Part shown: piece after piece, positions 26,325-35,200 of the stretch
Layout: each line of letters begins with the position of its first letter
Position numbering within the stretch: the stretch's first letter is position 1
Source of the DNA: Bog-1181 sp964565765
Lineage (GTDB): Bacteria; Oederibacteriota; PGYV01; Palsa-1178
Direction of reading: 5' to 3'
Assembly (NCBI GenBank): GCA_964565765.1
Contig: CAZMGF010000009.1
Span: forward strand, 1-64,000
Length of the DNA: 64,000 nt
Notes under the pieces: model-generated
Seen by the model: the letters and a program-made list of their open reading frames with translations, nothing else
Databases searched by the model: none
What the model was told of the DNA's origin: nothing
Program-made: the position numbers and the translations under genes

Positions 26325-27917
26325 ATGGCGAAAAAAGGTAAAAATAAAAAGGCTGTTAAAAAAAATAATTTTGACGCGGCAGGGCTGCCGCTGCACGTCC
26401 TTTTTCTCGCAATATTCCCGGTCATATTCCTTTATACCGTAAACGCGAAGGAAATGTATTTTTCGACGCTGCTGCCTTCGGCTGCGGCGGCCATCGCCGC
26501 CGGCGCGCTTATATTTATCGCGGCCCTGCTGATTATAAAAGATATCATAAAAGCTGGTTTTGCCTCTTCAATAATACTGCTCTGGTTCTTTTCGTACGGC
26601 CATATTTACGGGCTCATAAGCCCTTTTACCGGGACATGGGGCCACTATGTTATGCTGCCTGTCACATTGCTTGCGGCCGGGGCCGCGGTCTTTTTCATGC
26701 TTAAAGCCGGAAAAAAAGTTTCGGAACAACTCAAAGAATTCAATATGTGGATAAATTATATAACCTTCGCGCTGGTATTCCTGCTCAGCGTGCAATCGGC
26801 AATGAGCGTTATCAACCACGAGAAGCAGGATGTTGCGGCGGGCATAACCGCCAGGCCTTCGGCTCCCGCTGATTACGAGAAGCTTCCGGATATTTATTAT
26901 ATAGTTGTGGACGCGCACGGGCGTTCTGATTACCTGAAAAAAGTATTCGGCTATGACGACTCGGCTTTCAGGCGGGAAATGAAGGAGCTCGGGTTTTACA
27001 TACCCGAAAGGGCCCACTCCAATTACCCGGCCACACTTTTAAGCTTTGCCTCTTTTTTAAATTATGACTACCTTGATGTCATCAATAAGCTTGACAGGCG
27101 GTCAGACGACCTGGTGACGGTCAAGGACGATATAAAGGCGAAAAAAGGGATACAATACTTAAAGGATAAGGGATACACCTTTATTATTTTTCCCAGCGCT
27201 TTTACAACAAACGCCATGAAGGCCGGCGCCGACTATATAATAACCCCGCACGGCCTGAATCCTGAGGAATTTGAGCAGGTGCTCTCAAAAACAACCGCGC
27301 TTTCAGGGATGCTTGCGGTGGCCGGCGGCGGGGAGCCGCCAGAGTACGGGGTGGAGAGAAAAACCATACTTTATGATTTTAATGAGCTGCCGGAAATAGC
27401 GAAAATGGCATCGCCAAAAATAGTGCTGGACTATATTGTGTGCCCGCATCCGCCGTTTATTTTCAACAGGGACGGGAAAAATGTGAAAAATACGGGCCCC
27501 ATAGACCTCTCCGACGGCGCGCATTGCGGGATACCCCATGATAAATATCTGGAAGGGTACGCGGAGCAGGTCATGTTTACCGATAAAATGATACTTGAAA
27601 CCGTGAAAAAGCTGGAGCAGAACATGAGGAAGAATTCCATAATCATCATACACGGCGACCACGGCGACGGGGCCAATCTTGACTGGGAGGACCTCTCAAA
27701 GACGGATTTCGGGGAGAGGCTCTCCATATTCCTGGCATATTATCTTCCGGACGGAGGGGACAAAATGCTGTACCCTTCCATATCGCCGGTAAATAATTTC
27801 AGGCTGATTCTTAAAAAATATTTTAATGAAAAAATCGGATTTCTTCCCGACAGGTCATATTTTTCAAAGTGGTCAAAACCCTATGATTTTATTGATGTGA
27901 CCAAATATACTCAATAG
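26325..27917 (+). CDS. Membrane-anchored sulfatase/phosphoethanolamine transferase-like protein
   Basis: 530 residues. Basic N-terminus, four to five membrane helices (to about 170), then an alkaline-phosphatase-fold domain facing the periplasm. Metal-site markers: YYIVVD196AHGRSDYL and H443-G-D445-H446-G-D-G near the C-terminus; the likely nucleophile is Ser or Thr in SNYPATLLSFAS, since the Cys-x-Pro-x-Arg of true sulfatases is absent. This resembles LtaS/EptA-type transferases and their relatives. Starts four bases after the methyltransferase stop, so the three genes form one operon. Likely adds or removes a charged group on a surface polymer; the exact reaction is not decidable. Confidence 0.82.
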   Translation: MAKKGKNKKAVKKNNFDAAGLPLHVLFLAIFPVIFLYTVNAKEMYFSTLLPSAAAAIAAGALIFIAALLIIKDIIKAGFASSIILLWFFSYGHIYGLISPFTGTWGHYVMLPVTLLAAGAAVFFMLKAGKKVSEQLKEFNMWINYITFALVFLLSVQSAMSVINHEKQDVAAGITARPSAPADYEKLPDIYYIVVDAHGRSDYLKKVFGYDDSAFRREMKELGFYIPERAHSNYPATLLSFASFLNYDYLDVINKLDRRSDDLVTVKDDIKAKKGIQYLKDKGYTFIIFPSAFTTNAMKAGADYIITPHGLNPEEFEQVLSKTTALSGMLAVAGGGEPPEYGVERKTILYDFNELPEIAKMASPKIVLDYIVCPHPPFIFNRDGKNVKNTGPIDLSDGAHCGIPHDKYLEGYAEQVMFTDKMILETVKKLEQNMRKNSIIIIHGDHGDGANLDWEDLSKTDFGERLSIFLAYYLPDGGDKMLYPSISPVNNFRLILKKYFNEKIGFLPDRSYFSKWSKPYDFIDVTKYTQ

Positions 27918-27953
27918 AAACTTAAAAAATACGTTCTATAATGAAACACACAG

Positions 27954-27973
27954 TTGAAACACGAACGTTTCAA
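27954..27973. promoter_or_regulatory. Palindrome TTGAAAC-N6-GTTTCAA upstream of dnaK
   Basis: Perfect 7-bp inverted repeat with a six-base spacer, centred about 70-75 bases before the -24 element; a third GAAACAC lies just upstream. The position fits a binding site for an enhancer-binding activator of sigma-54. It is not a CIRCE element. Confidence 0.55.
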
Positions 27974-28033
27974 AATGAAGCACAACTGCAATATTAACTT
28001 TATAAAACCCCAATAAAATATAGAATATTTATA

Positions 28034-28050
28034 TTGGCACGCCTATTGCT
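28034..28050 (+). promoter_or_regulatory. Sigma-54 (-24/-12) promoter of dnaK
   Basis: TTGGCACG (28034-28041), four bases, TTGCT (28046-28050) is a complete match to the sigma-54 consensus with exact spacing. The expected start is near 28061, about 60 bases before dnaK. A TATAAT at 28053-28058 lacks a -35 at proper distance. Confidence 0.7.
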
Positions 28051-28119
28051 TATATAATCCACGATAATTAAAACAGCTTTCTTACTACAAATATAATGAA
28101 AGCAAAGGAGATGGCTTAT

Positions 28120-30057
28120 ATGGCAAAAGTAATTGGAATCGATCTTGGAACAACAAACTCCTGCGTGGCGGTAATGGAGGGCAGGGAGCCCAAAGTTATC
28201 GTAAATTCAGAGGGCAACAGGACAACCCCGTCTGTTGTAGGGTTTACAAAGACAGGCGAAAGGGTAGTCGGGCTTCCGGGAAAAAGGCAGGCTGTGGCAA
28301 ACCCGGAACACACAATTTTTTCCATAAAGAGATTTATGGGAAGAAAATTTTCCGAGGTAACGGAAGAGGCGAAGAAATATCCCTTTAAAGTGGCCCCTTC
28401 GGATAACGGCGACGCGCACGTTGAAATTTCCGGCAAGAATTACAGCCCTCCGGAAGTCTCGGCCATGATACTGGCAAAATTAAAGGCCGACGCCGAGGCT
28501 TATCTTGGCGAAAAAGTAACCCAGGCGGTAATCACCGTACCGGCTTATTTCAATGATTCACAGAGGCAGGCCACAAAGGACGCCGGCAAAATCGCCGGGC
28601 TTGAGGTTCTGCGTATTATTAATGAACCAACGGCGGCTTCGCTTGCGTACGGGCTCGACAAGAAAAAGAACGAAAAAATAGTGGTATATGACCTCGGAGG
28701 CGGAACTTTCGATGTATCCGTTCTTGAGATTGGCGACGGAGTTTTTGAGGTTAAGTCAACCAACGGAGACACGCATCTAGGCGGAGACGATTACGACCAG
28801 CGCGTAATTGACTGGCTCGCTGATGAGTTCAAAAAATCAGACGGTATAGAGCTGCGCAAGGACAGGGTCGTGCTGCAGAGGCTCAAAGAAGCCGCTGAAA
28901 AGGCAAAAATAGAACTCTCATCGACGGCGCAGACGGAGATAAATCTTCCCTTCATAACGGCGGATGCTTCCGGCCCGAAACACCTTGTGGTGAATCTTAC
29001 AAGGGCAAAGCTTGAACAGCTCGTGGCGGATTTGACCGAGAGGACAGTTGATCCGTGCAAAAAGGCCCTTAAAGACGCGGGCCTTGAGGCAAAAGACATA
29101 GATGAAGTCGTTCTTGTCGGCGGAATGACAAGGATGCCCTCTGTTGTTGAGACTGTAAAAAAACTTTTTGACAAGGAACCGCATAAGGGTGTTAATCCGG
29201 ACGAGGTTGTGGCCATTGGCGCCGCGATACAGGCCGGGGTCCTTCAGGGAGAAGTAAAAGACGTGCTCCTTCTGGATGTGACGCCGCTTTCCCTGGGAAT
29301 AGAAACCCTGGGAGGTGTTTTTACAAGGCTCATCGAAAGGAACACAACAATACCCACGAAAAAATCAGAAGTATTTTCAACGGCTTCGGACAACCAGACC
29401 AGCGTTGAAATACATGTCCTTCAGGGCGAGCGTTCAATGGCGAATGAAAACAAGACCATTGGAAGGTTCCACCTGGACGGCATACCGCCGGCGCCAAGGG
29501 GGGTCCCGCAGGTTGAGGTGACCTTTGACATAGACGCCAACGGAATACTTCACGTGCAGGCAAAGGATATGGCCACCGCAAGGGAGCAGAAGATAACCAT
29601 TACCGCGTCATCGGGGCTCTCAAAGGATGAAATAGAAAAGATAGTGAAGGAAGCCGAGAAGCACAGCGACGAGGATAAGAAGAAAAAAGAGGAAGTTGAC
29701 ACGCGTAATCAGGCGGAAACCCTCTCCTATCAGGCTGAAAAAACATTAAAGGAAGTCGGCGACAAGGTCCCTGAGGCCGACAAAAAAGAGCTTCAGGAAC
29801 AGACCGACAAGATAAAAGAAATGCTCAAGAACAACGCTTCAACCGAGGAGCTTAAAAAGGAAACGGAAAAACTCACGGAGAAGTGGCACAAAGTTTCCAC
29901 CAAAATGTACCAGGCATCAGGGCCCGCCCAGGGAGCGCCGGGCGCTGGTGAAGGCGCGCCTGGGCCTGACGCGCAGCAGGGGCAGAAGAAAGGCGGCGAC
30001 GACGTGGTGGACGCCGAGTATGAGGTTGTCGACGAGGAAAAGAAGAAAAAGAAATAA
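28120..30057 (+). CDS. dnaK: Chaperone DnaK (Hsp70)
   Basis: 645 residues from the ATG at 28120, chosen because AAAGGAG ends nine bases upstream and the product then starts MAKVIGIDLGTTN like other DnaK proteins; in-frame ATGs further up lack a binding site. ATPase domain 1 to about 380 (phosphate loop IGIDLGTTNS, VYDLGGGTFDVSV, VLVGGMTRMP), linker VLLLDVTPLSLGIET, peptide-binding domain and helical lid, then a Gly/Ala/Pro-rich stretch and an acidic tail ending in six Lys. ATP-dependent folding of cytoplasmic proteins with DnaJ and GrpE. Upstream signals point to sigma-54 control rather than HrcA/CIRCE. grpE and hrcA are not in the window. Confidence 0.97.
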   Translation: MAKVIGIDLGTTNSCVAVMEGREPKVIVNSEGNRTTPSVVGFTKTGERVVGLPGKRQAVANPEHTIFSIKRFMGRKFSEVTEEAKKYPFKVAPSDNGDAHVEISGKNYSPPEVSAMILAKLKADAEAYLGEKVTQAVITVPAYFNDSQRQATKDAGKIAGLEVLRIINEPTAASLAYGLDKKKNEKIVVYDLGGGTFDVSVLEIGDGVFEVKSTNGDTHLGGDDYDQRVIDWLADEFKKSDGIELRKDRVVLQRLKEAAEKAKIELSSTAQTEINLPFITADASGPKHLVVNLTRAKLEQLVADLTERTVDPCKKALKDAGLEAKDIDEVVLVGGMTRMPSVVETVKKLFDKEPHKGVNPDEVVAIGAAIQAGVLQGEVKDVLLLDVTPLSLGIETLGGVFTRLIERNTTIPTKKSEVFSTASDNQTSVEIHVLQGERSMANENKTIGRFHLDGIPPAPRGVPQVEVTFDIDANGILHVQAKDMATAREQKITITASSGLSKDEIEKIVKEAEKHSDEDKKKKEEVDTRNQAETLSYQAEKTLKEVGDKVPEADKKELQEQTDKIKEMLKNNASTEELKKETEKLTEKWHKVSTKMYQASGPAQGAPGAGEGAPGPDAQQGQKKGGDDVVDAEYEVVDEEKKKKK

Positions 30058-30102
30058 GGAAGAACGCAATATAAAATCAGTGTAAAAGGAGGAAGAAGAA
30101 AG

Positions 30103-30390
30103 ATGAAATTGAAACCGCTCGGAGACCACATTGTAGTAAAACCGCTGGAAGAAATGGAAGTAAAAAAAGGGGGGATAATCATTCCCGATACAGCGAAAGA
30201 AAAGCCCTCAAAAGGCGAAGTTATCGCGGTTGGCGCGGGAAAGACGCTTGATGACGGAAAAAAGGCCCCCATGGAGCTCAAGGCCGGCGACAAAGTGATT
30301 TATTCCAAATACGGCGGCAATGAGATTAAGATTGACGACGTGGAATACCTTATAATGACGCAGGATGATGTGCTGGCGATTGTTGAATAA
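30103..30390 (+). CDS. groES: Co-chaperonin GroES
   Basis: 95 residues, normal length. N-terminal LKPLGDHIVVKPLE, mobile loop KKGGIIIPDTAKEKPSKGEV (about 21-40), GDKVIYSKYGGNEIK and the C-terminal LIMTQDDVLAIVE are all typical. It caps the GroEL chamber. AAAAGGAGGAAG gives a strong ribosome binding site 46 bases after dnaK, so it can be read from the dnaK promoter. Confidence 0.97.
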   Translation: MKLKPLGDHIVVKPLEEMEVKKGGIIIPDTAKEKPSKGEVIAVGAGKTLDDGKKAPMELKAGDKVIYSKYGGNEIKIDDVEYLIMTQDDVLAIVE

Positions 30391-30455
30391 GCCGGTAAAG
30401 TAAAAATTTAAAAACAAAAATCAGATGAAAATTACAAACAGGAGGTAAGTTAGAA

Positions 30456-32102
30456 ATGGCAAAACAGTTATCTTTCGGAGAAGAAGCAAGAAGGTCGCTT
30501 CAGAGGGGTGTTGACAAGCTGGCAAACGCGGTTAAAGTCACCCTCGGGCCAAGGGGACGCAATGTGGTCCTTGATAAAAAATACGGCTCGCCGACAATTA
30601 TCAATGACGGCGTGACCATAGCAAAAGAAATAGAGCTTGAGGACCCGTTCGAAAATATGGGGGCGCAGCTGATAAAAGAAGTAGCATCAAAAACATCGGA
30701 CGTGGCCGGCGACGGAACAACCACGGCGACGGTGCTCGCGCAGGCAATTTACAACGAAGGAATGAAAAACATCACGGCGGGCACGAACCCGATGCCGGTA
30801 AAGAGGGGCATTGAGAGGGCGGCCGCGGCGGTAATTGAAGAGTTGAAGAAACTTTCAAAACCGGTAAAGGACAAGACCGAGATCGCCCAGGTCGCGACTA
30901 TTTCAGCCAATAACGACAAGGTAATAGGAACGCTTATTGCCGACGCCATGGACAAGGTTGGAAACGACGGCGTTATCACGGTTGAAGAGGGAAAAGGCAT
31001 CGAAACAACACTTGATGTGGTCGAGGGAATGCAGTTTGACCAGGGCTATATTTCCGCTTATTTTGTCACGAACCCGGAAAAGATGATAGCCGAGATAGAG
31101 AACCCGTACATCCTCATTTATGACAAAAAGATTTCCAACATGAAAGAGCTTCTGCCGATACTGCAGGAAGTGGTACAGCAGGGCAAGGCAATAGTGATAA
31201 TTTCCGAAGAGACAGAAGGCGAGGCTCTCGCAACCCTCGTGGTCAACAGGCTCAAAGGCACATTCTCGTGCGTCGCGGTAAAGGCGCCGGGTTTCGGCGA
31301 CAGGCGTAAATCCATGCTCGAGGATATCGCTGTGCTGACAGGCGGCAGGGTTATAAGCGAAGAAATCGGCCTAAAGCTTGAGAAGGCCGAAATAGGAATG
31401 CTGGGCCGCGCGAAAAAAGTGATAGTCGACAAGGACAACACGACAATCATTGAAGGCGCCGGAGATAAAAAGGATATCCAGGCCAGGATATCGCAGATAA
31501 AAAAACAGATAGAGGAGACCAAGTCCGATTACGACAAGGAAAAACTTCAGGAGAGGCTCGCCAAATTATCGGGCGGAGTCGCGGTTATCAATGTCGGAGC
31601 GGCCACTGAGACCGAGATGAAGGAAAGAAAGGCGCGCGTTGAGGACGCTATGCACGCAACAAAGGCAGCCAGGGAAGAGGGAATAGTTCCCGGAGGCGGA
31701 GTCGCGCTTTTAAGGGCGGGCGAAATCCTTGACAAAATGACCGGCGATGACGAGGAAAAAGTCGGCATCAGGATAGTCAAGAAGGCGCTTGAGGCTCCGA
31801 TACGCCAGATTTCTTTCAACGCCGGGGTTGACGGCGGGGTCATAATGGACAAGATACTCAAGGAGACATCCAAGAATATGGGGTTTGACGCGACAGACGG
31901 GCAGATGAAGGACATGGTAAAAGCCGGGATAATTGACCCGACAAAAGTCACAAGGTCGGCCCTGCAGAACGCGGCGTCAATAGCTTCGCTGCTGCTTACA
32001 ACGGAAACGCTGGTTGCGGATTTACCGGATAAAAACGAGCATAACCACGGCGCGCCGGGCGGAATGCCGGGCGGCATGGGCGGCGGATATCCGGAATACT
32101 AA
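30456..32102 (+). CDS. groEL: Chaperonin GroEL
   Basis: 548 residues. GPRGRNVVLDKKYGSPTI, the nucleotide motif VAGDGTTTATVLAQ (about 84-97), AREEGIVPGGGVALLRA and a C-terminal Gly-Gly-Met tail (PGGMPGGMGGGYPEY) identify a full-length group I chaperonin. ACAGGAGG precedes the ATG. The 65-base gap after groES begins with an AT-rich stretch resembling one arm of the repeat element seen at 24130. Downstream lie a strong hairpin and a weak terminator. Confidence 0.98.
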   Translation: MAKQLSFGEEARRSLQRGVDKLANAVKVTLGPRGRNVVLDKKYGSPTIINDGVTIAKEIELEDPFENMGAQLIKEVASKTSDVAGDGTTTATVLAQAIYNEGMKNITAGTNPMPVKRGIERAAAAVIEELKKLSKPVKDKTEIAQVATISANNDKVIGTLIADAMDKVGNDGVITVEEGKGIETTLDVVEGMQFDQGYISAYFVTNPEKMIAEIENPYILIYDKKISNMKELLPILQEVVQQGKAIVIISEETEGEALATLVVNRLKGTFSCVAVKAPGFGDRRKSMLEDIAVLTGGRVISEEIGLKLEKAEIGMLGRAKKVIVDKDNTTIIEGAGDKKDIQARISQIKKQIEETKSDYDKEKLQERLAKLSGGVAVINVGAATETEMKERKARVEDAMHATKAAREEGIVPGGGVALLRAGEILDKMTGDDEEKVGIRIVKKALEAPIRQISFNAGVDGGVIMDKILKETSKNMGFDATDGQMKDMVKAGIIDPTKVTRSALQNAASIASLLLTTETLVADLPDKNEHNHGAPGGMPGGMGGGYPEY

Positions 32103-32148
32103 ACCGGAAAAGAAGGCATTTCAGCGGTTTTTTAACTGATATTTACAA

Positions 32149-32182
32149 TACCGGGGGCCGGAGTATTATCCGGCCCCCGGTA
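32149..32182. promoter_or_regulatory. Strong 14-bp hairpin after groEL
   Basis: TACCGGGGGCCGGA and its exact reverse complement around a six-base loop GTATTA. On the + strand it is followed by seven A rather than T, so it is not a standard terminator in this direction; it may stabilise the groESL mRNA end or act in another way. Confidence 0.6.
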
Positions 32183-32204
32183 AAAAAACTGCCGGGCTTA
32201 AGGG

Positions 32205-32224
32205 AACCGCAGGGCGGTTTTATT
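32205..32224 (+). terminator. Possible weak terminator before dnaJ
   Basis: AACCGC / GCGGTT with a three-base loop followed by TTATT. Short stem and interrupted T-tract make this uncertain. Confidence 0.35.
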
Positions 32225-32273
32225 CGTCCAAATGGTAATTTGCACTTATAGGGGAAGATGAGGTATTTAATAT

Positions 32274-33446
32274 ATGCCCATAAAAGATTATTATAAGCTC
32301 CTCGGAGTGGATAAAAACGCGGGCGAAGCGGAAATAAAAAAATCTTTCAGGACGCTCGCGAAAAAATACCACCCCGACGCCAATCCGGGCTCGAAGGAAG
32401 CCGAGGAAAAATTCAAAGAGATAAGCGAGGCCTACGATGTCCTCTCGGATAAGGACAAACGGGCCAAGTATGAACAGTTAAAGGATGCGCAGGCGCGCGG
32501 CTTTGACTTTTCCAATTTTAAGGGCGGCTCAAACCCGCAGGGTTACTCCAGCCAGGGCAACGGCGATTTTTCCGATATTTTCGGCGATATTTTTTCCGGC
32601 CGCGGCGGGAAACAATCCGGCGGCGGATTTGAGGATATTTTTGATATGTTCTTTAACCAGGGGCCAAGGCGCGGCTATTCGCAGGAAAGCGTATCCCAGG
32701 AAGGCAGGGGCCCGAAGGGACAGGACATTACGGTAAGAATAGAAATACCATTTTCACTGGCCATGGCGGGCGGCGAAACAATAGTAAAGGTGCCGCGGGC
32801 CGTTGACTGTGTGCGCTGCAGGGGCACAGGGGCCGAGCCAGGCGCAAGGGTGGAACAATGCCCGGCCTGCGGCGGCGAAGGCACCATGCATTTCGCGCAG
32901 GGCGGATTCATGGTAAACAAGACATGCCCGAGGTGCGCAGGAAAAGGTTCAATTATAAATGAATTCTGCCATGACTGCGGAGGCTCGGGAGAGGCACAGG
33001 AAATCAGGAAAATAAGAATACACATCCCGGAAGGCGCGGCCGACGGTGATAAAATAAGGATAAAGAACGAGGGCAACATGCGTTCCTGGAACAGGGAACG
33101 CGGAGACCTTTATGTAATATTTCGGGTGGACGGCAGCGATACGTTCGAGAGAAAAGGCGATGATATTTATTACACCCTTAAAGTCAACCCCGCGACAGCC
33201 GTGCTTGGCGGCAGCGCGAAGGTGATAGCGCCCGACGGCGCCATTGAATTAAAAATACCGGCCGGGATCCAGCCGGGAACGAGCCTTAAAGTTTCGGGAC
33301 ACGGCGCCCGCAATATCAGAACCGGAAAGAAAGGCAGCCTTTTTGTAAAGGTGGACGTGGAAATACCTGACGCATCCAGCCAGGAGGAAAAGGAACTTTT
33401 AAAAAAATGGGCAAAGATGAAAAACTGGAATATAGCACAAAAATAG
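32274..33446 (+). CDS. dnaJ: Chaperone DnaJ (Hsp40)
   Basis: 390 residues. J domain with H33-P-D35, a Gly/Phe-rich region (about 75-140), the zinc domain with four C-x-x-C-x-G-x-G repeats between C179 and about 238, and the C-terminal substrate-binding domain. It stimulates DnaK ATPase and delivers substrates. It sits 171 bases after groEL, separated by a hairpin and a possible weak terminator. The order dnaK-groES-groEL-dnaJ is unusual; dnaJ normally follows dnaK or grpE. Confidence 0.96.
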   Translation: MPIKDYYKLLGVDKNAGEAEIKKSFRTLAKKYHPDANPGSKEAEEKFKEISEAYDVLSDKDKRAKYEQLKDAQARGFDFSNFKGGSNPQGYSSQGNGDFSDIFGDIFSGRGGKQSGGGFEDIFDMFFNQGPRRGYSQESVSQEGRGPKGQDITVRIEIPFSLAMAGGETIVKVPRAVDCVRCRGTGAEPGARVEQCPACGGEGTMHFAQGGFMVNKTCPRCAGKGSIINEFCHDCGGSGEAQEIRKIRIHIPEGAADGDKIRIKNEGNMRSWNRERGDLYVIFRVDGSDTFERKGDDIYYTLKVNPATAVLGGSAKVIAPDGAIELKIPAGIQPGTSLKVSGHGARNIRTGKKGSLFVKVDVEIPDASSQEEKELLKKWAKMKNWNIAQK

Positions 33447-33478
33447 GGAGTTAAAAATTTCATATTTCGGAGGCTGTT

Positions 33479-34420
33479 ATGATTGAGCTGAAAAATGTAA
33501 CAAAGCGTTTTGGAAGCAAGACGGCCGTCGATTCAATCTCCTTTGAGGTGAAAAAAGGGGAGATTATCGGCTTCCTGGGGCCCAACGCGGCAGGCAAGAC
33601 AACCACAATGAGGATGATAACGGGATTTTTTCCGCCGACCCAGGGTGAAGTTACAGTGGCGGGCATTGATATGTTAAAGGAGCCGCTTAAGGCAAAGGAA
33701 AAAATCGGTTACATGCCCGAGAACGCCCCTCTTTACAAGGAAATGGACGTCCGCTCGTACCTGAAATTCATCGCCGAAGTCAAGGGCGTTGAAAAGGGAA
33801 AAATCGACGGCAAGGCTGAGAAGGCAATGAAGGAAACAGGCCTTATGGATGTTTCCGGTTCAATTATTGCCAAGCTTTCAAAGGGCTACAGGCAGAGGGT
33901 GGGGCTCGCGCAGGCAATATTAAACGACCCCGAGGTGCTCGTCCTTGACGAACCCACTGTCGGGCTTGACCCGAAACAGATAAGGGAGATAAGGGAACTT
34001 ATCAAGAACATGCGCGGGGAACGCACAATAATACTTTCGACGCATATACTTCCCGAAGTGGCAATGACCTGTGACAGGGTGATTGTAATAAATCACGGCA
34101 AAATCGTGGCGCAGGATGAGGTAAAAAACCTCACGGATTCGTCGTCAAAAGCAGTATCAATATATCTTGAGGTCGAGGCTCCGGTTCAGAAGGTTATAAC
34201 GGAGCTTAAAAAAATAGACGGCGTGGATGAAGTCAGGTCGGAGAGCTCAATAAGCGAAGGCGTAAACGGATTTACCATTACCACGGACGGTGAAAGGGAT
34301 GTGCGCCGGGATGTTGTGGCCAGGATAATGAAAAACGACTGGGGGCTCCTTGAATTCAGGCGGCTCCAGGTATCGCTTGAAGATGTATTCCTAAAACTTG
34401 TCACGAAGGAGGAACTGTGA
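33479..34420 (+). CDS. ABC transporter ATP-binding protein, GldA-like
   Basis: 313 residues. Walker A GPNAAGKTT (38-46), signature LSKGYRQRVGLAQAIL, Walker B VLVLDEPTVGLDP, and an additional C-terminal domain of about 90 residues as in GldA and related exporters. An CGGAGG ribosome binding site precedes it. With the next three genes it forms the common bacterial set ABC ATPase / permease / GldG-type protein / DUF4340. Family knowledge: in Bacteroidetes GldAFG is linked to gliding; elsewhere the substrate is unknown. Confidence 0.9.
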   Translation: MIELKNVTKRFGSKTAVDSISFEVKKGEIIGFLGPNAAGKTTTMRMITGFFPPTQGEVTVAGIDMLKEPLKAKEKIGYMPENAPLYKEMDVRSYLKFIAEVKGVEKGKIDGKAEKAMKETGLMDVSGSIIAKLSKGYRQRVGLAQAILNDPEVLVLDEPTVGLDPKQIREIRELIKNMRGERTIILSTHILPEVAMTCDRVIVINHGKIVAQDEVKNLTDSSSKAVSIYLEVEAPVQKVITELKKIDGVDEVRSESSISEGVNGFTITTDGERDVRRDVVARIMKNDWGLLEFRRLQVSLEDVFLKLVTKEEL

Positions 34421-34421
34421 T

Positions 34422-35198
34422 ATGTTCGCAAGATTTTACGCCCTTTTTAAAAAAGAAATAAAGGTATTCTTTTCAATGCCGATCGCCTACGCGGTCATAG
34501 CAGTTTACACCATGCTTTCAGGCTATTTTTTCTCTTCCATCGCGGACTACTACGCTTCCATAAGCCTGCGCGCCATGAACCAGTACGCAAAGAGTTCCAT
34601 GGACCTGAACATGGTCGAGGGTATTTTCAGGCCATATTTTCATAACATGGTGGTCGTGATGATTTTAATGGTCCCGCTGCTTACAATGAGGCTCTTTGCC
34701 GAGGAAAAAAGGGAGGGCACTTCAGAGCTGCTCTTCACATACCCGGTATCGGATACGGCGGTTGTCGCGGCAAAGTTTCTCTCGTCTTTCGCCATATTCG
34801 CGGCCATGCTGGCGGCTTCTTTTGTTTCTTTCATTATATTAAGGACGGGCACTGAGTTCGAAATCGGGCCGGTTTTTACAGGCTTCCTCGGGCTGCTGAT
34901 GCTCTGCGGCGCTTTCCTGATGCTCGGCCTTTTTATTTCTTCAACCACAGAGAGCCAGATTGTAGCCGGCGTCTTATCCTTCGGCGCGCTGCTTTTCTTT
35001 CTGGTCCTGCCGTGGGCGGCGCAGTCGACCACACCGTTCTGGGCGGGAGTGTTAAAAAATATAGCCGCCGTGAATCATTTTGACAGCTTTGCCAAAGGCG
35101 TGCTTGACACCGGCGATATTACATATTGCATCAGCTTTTTTGCCTTATTTTTCTTTCTCACATTACGCGTCCTTGAATCCAAACAGTGGAGGGGATGA
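34422..35198 (+). CDS. ABC transporter permease, GldF-like
   Basis: 258 residues from the ATG at 34422, set by AAGGAGG nine bases upstream; it starts one base after the preceding stop. Six membrane helices; the sequence MRLFAEEKREGTSELLFTYPVSD after helix two is the hallmark of ABC-2 type permeases of the GldF/NosY group. It should form the membrane part with the preceding ATPase. Confidence 0.88.
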   Translation: MFARFYALFKKEIKVFFSMPIAYAVIAVYTMLSGYFFSSIADYYASISLRAMNQYAKSSMDLNMVEGIFRPYFHNMVVVMILMVPLLTMRLFAEEKREGTSELLFTYPVSDTAVVAAKFLSSFAIFAAMLAASFVSFIILRTGTEFEIGPVFTGFLGLLMLCGAFLMLGLFISSTTESQIVAGVLSFGALLFFLVLPWAAQSTTPFWAGVLKNIAAVNHFDSFAKGVLDTGDITYCISFFALFFFLTLRVLESKQWRG

Positions 35199-35200
35199 AC

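Noticed and set aside
27918..28119. CIRCE element or sigma-32 promoter before dnaK
   Set aside because: No TTAGCACTC-N9-GAGTGCTAA and no sigma-32 type -35/-10 pair found.
30397..30440. Third copy of the AT-rich inverted-repeat element
   Set aside because: Only one arm-like stretch is present and AT-rich sequence resembles it easily; kept only as a remark.
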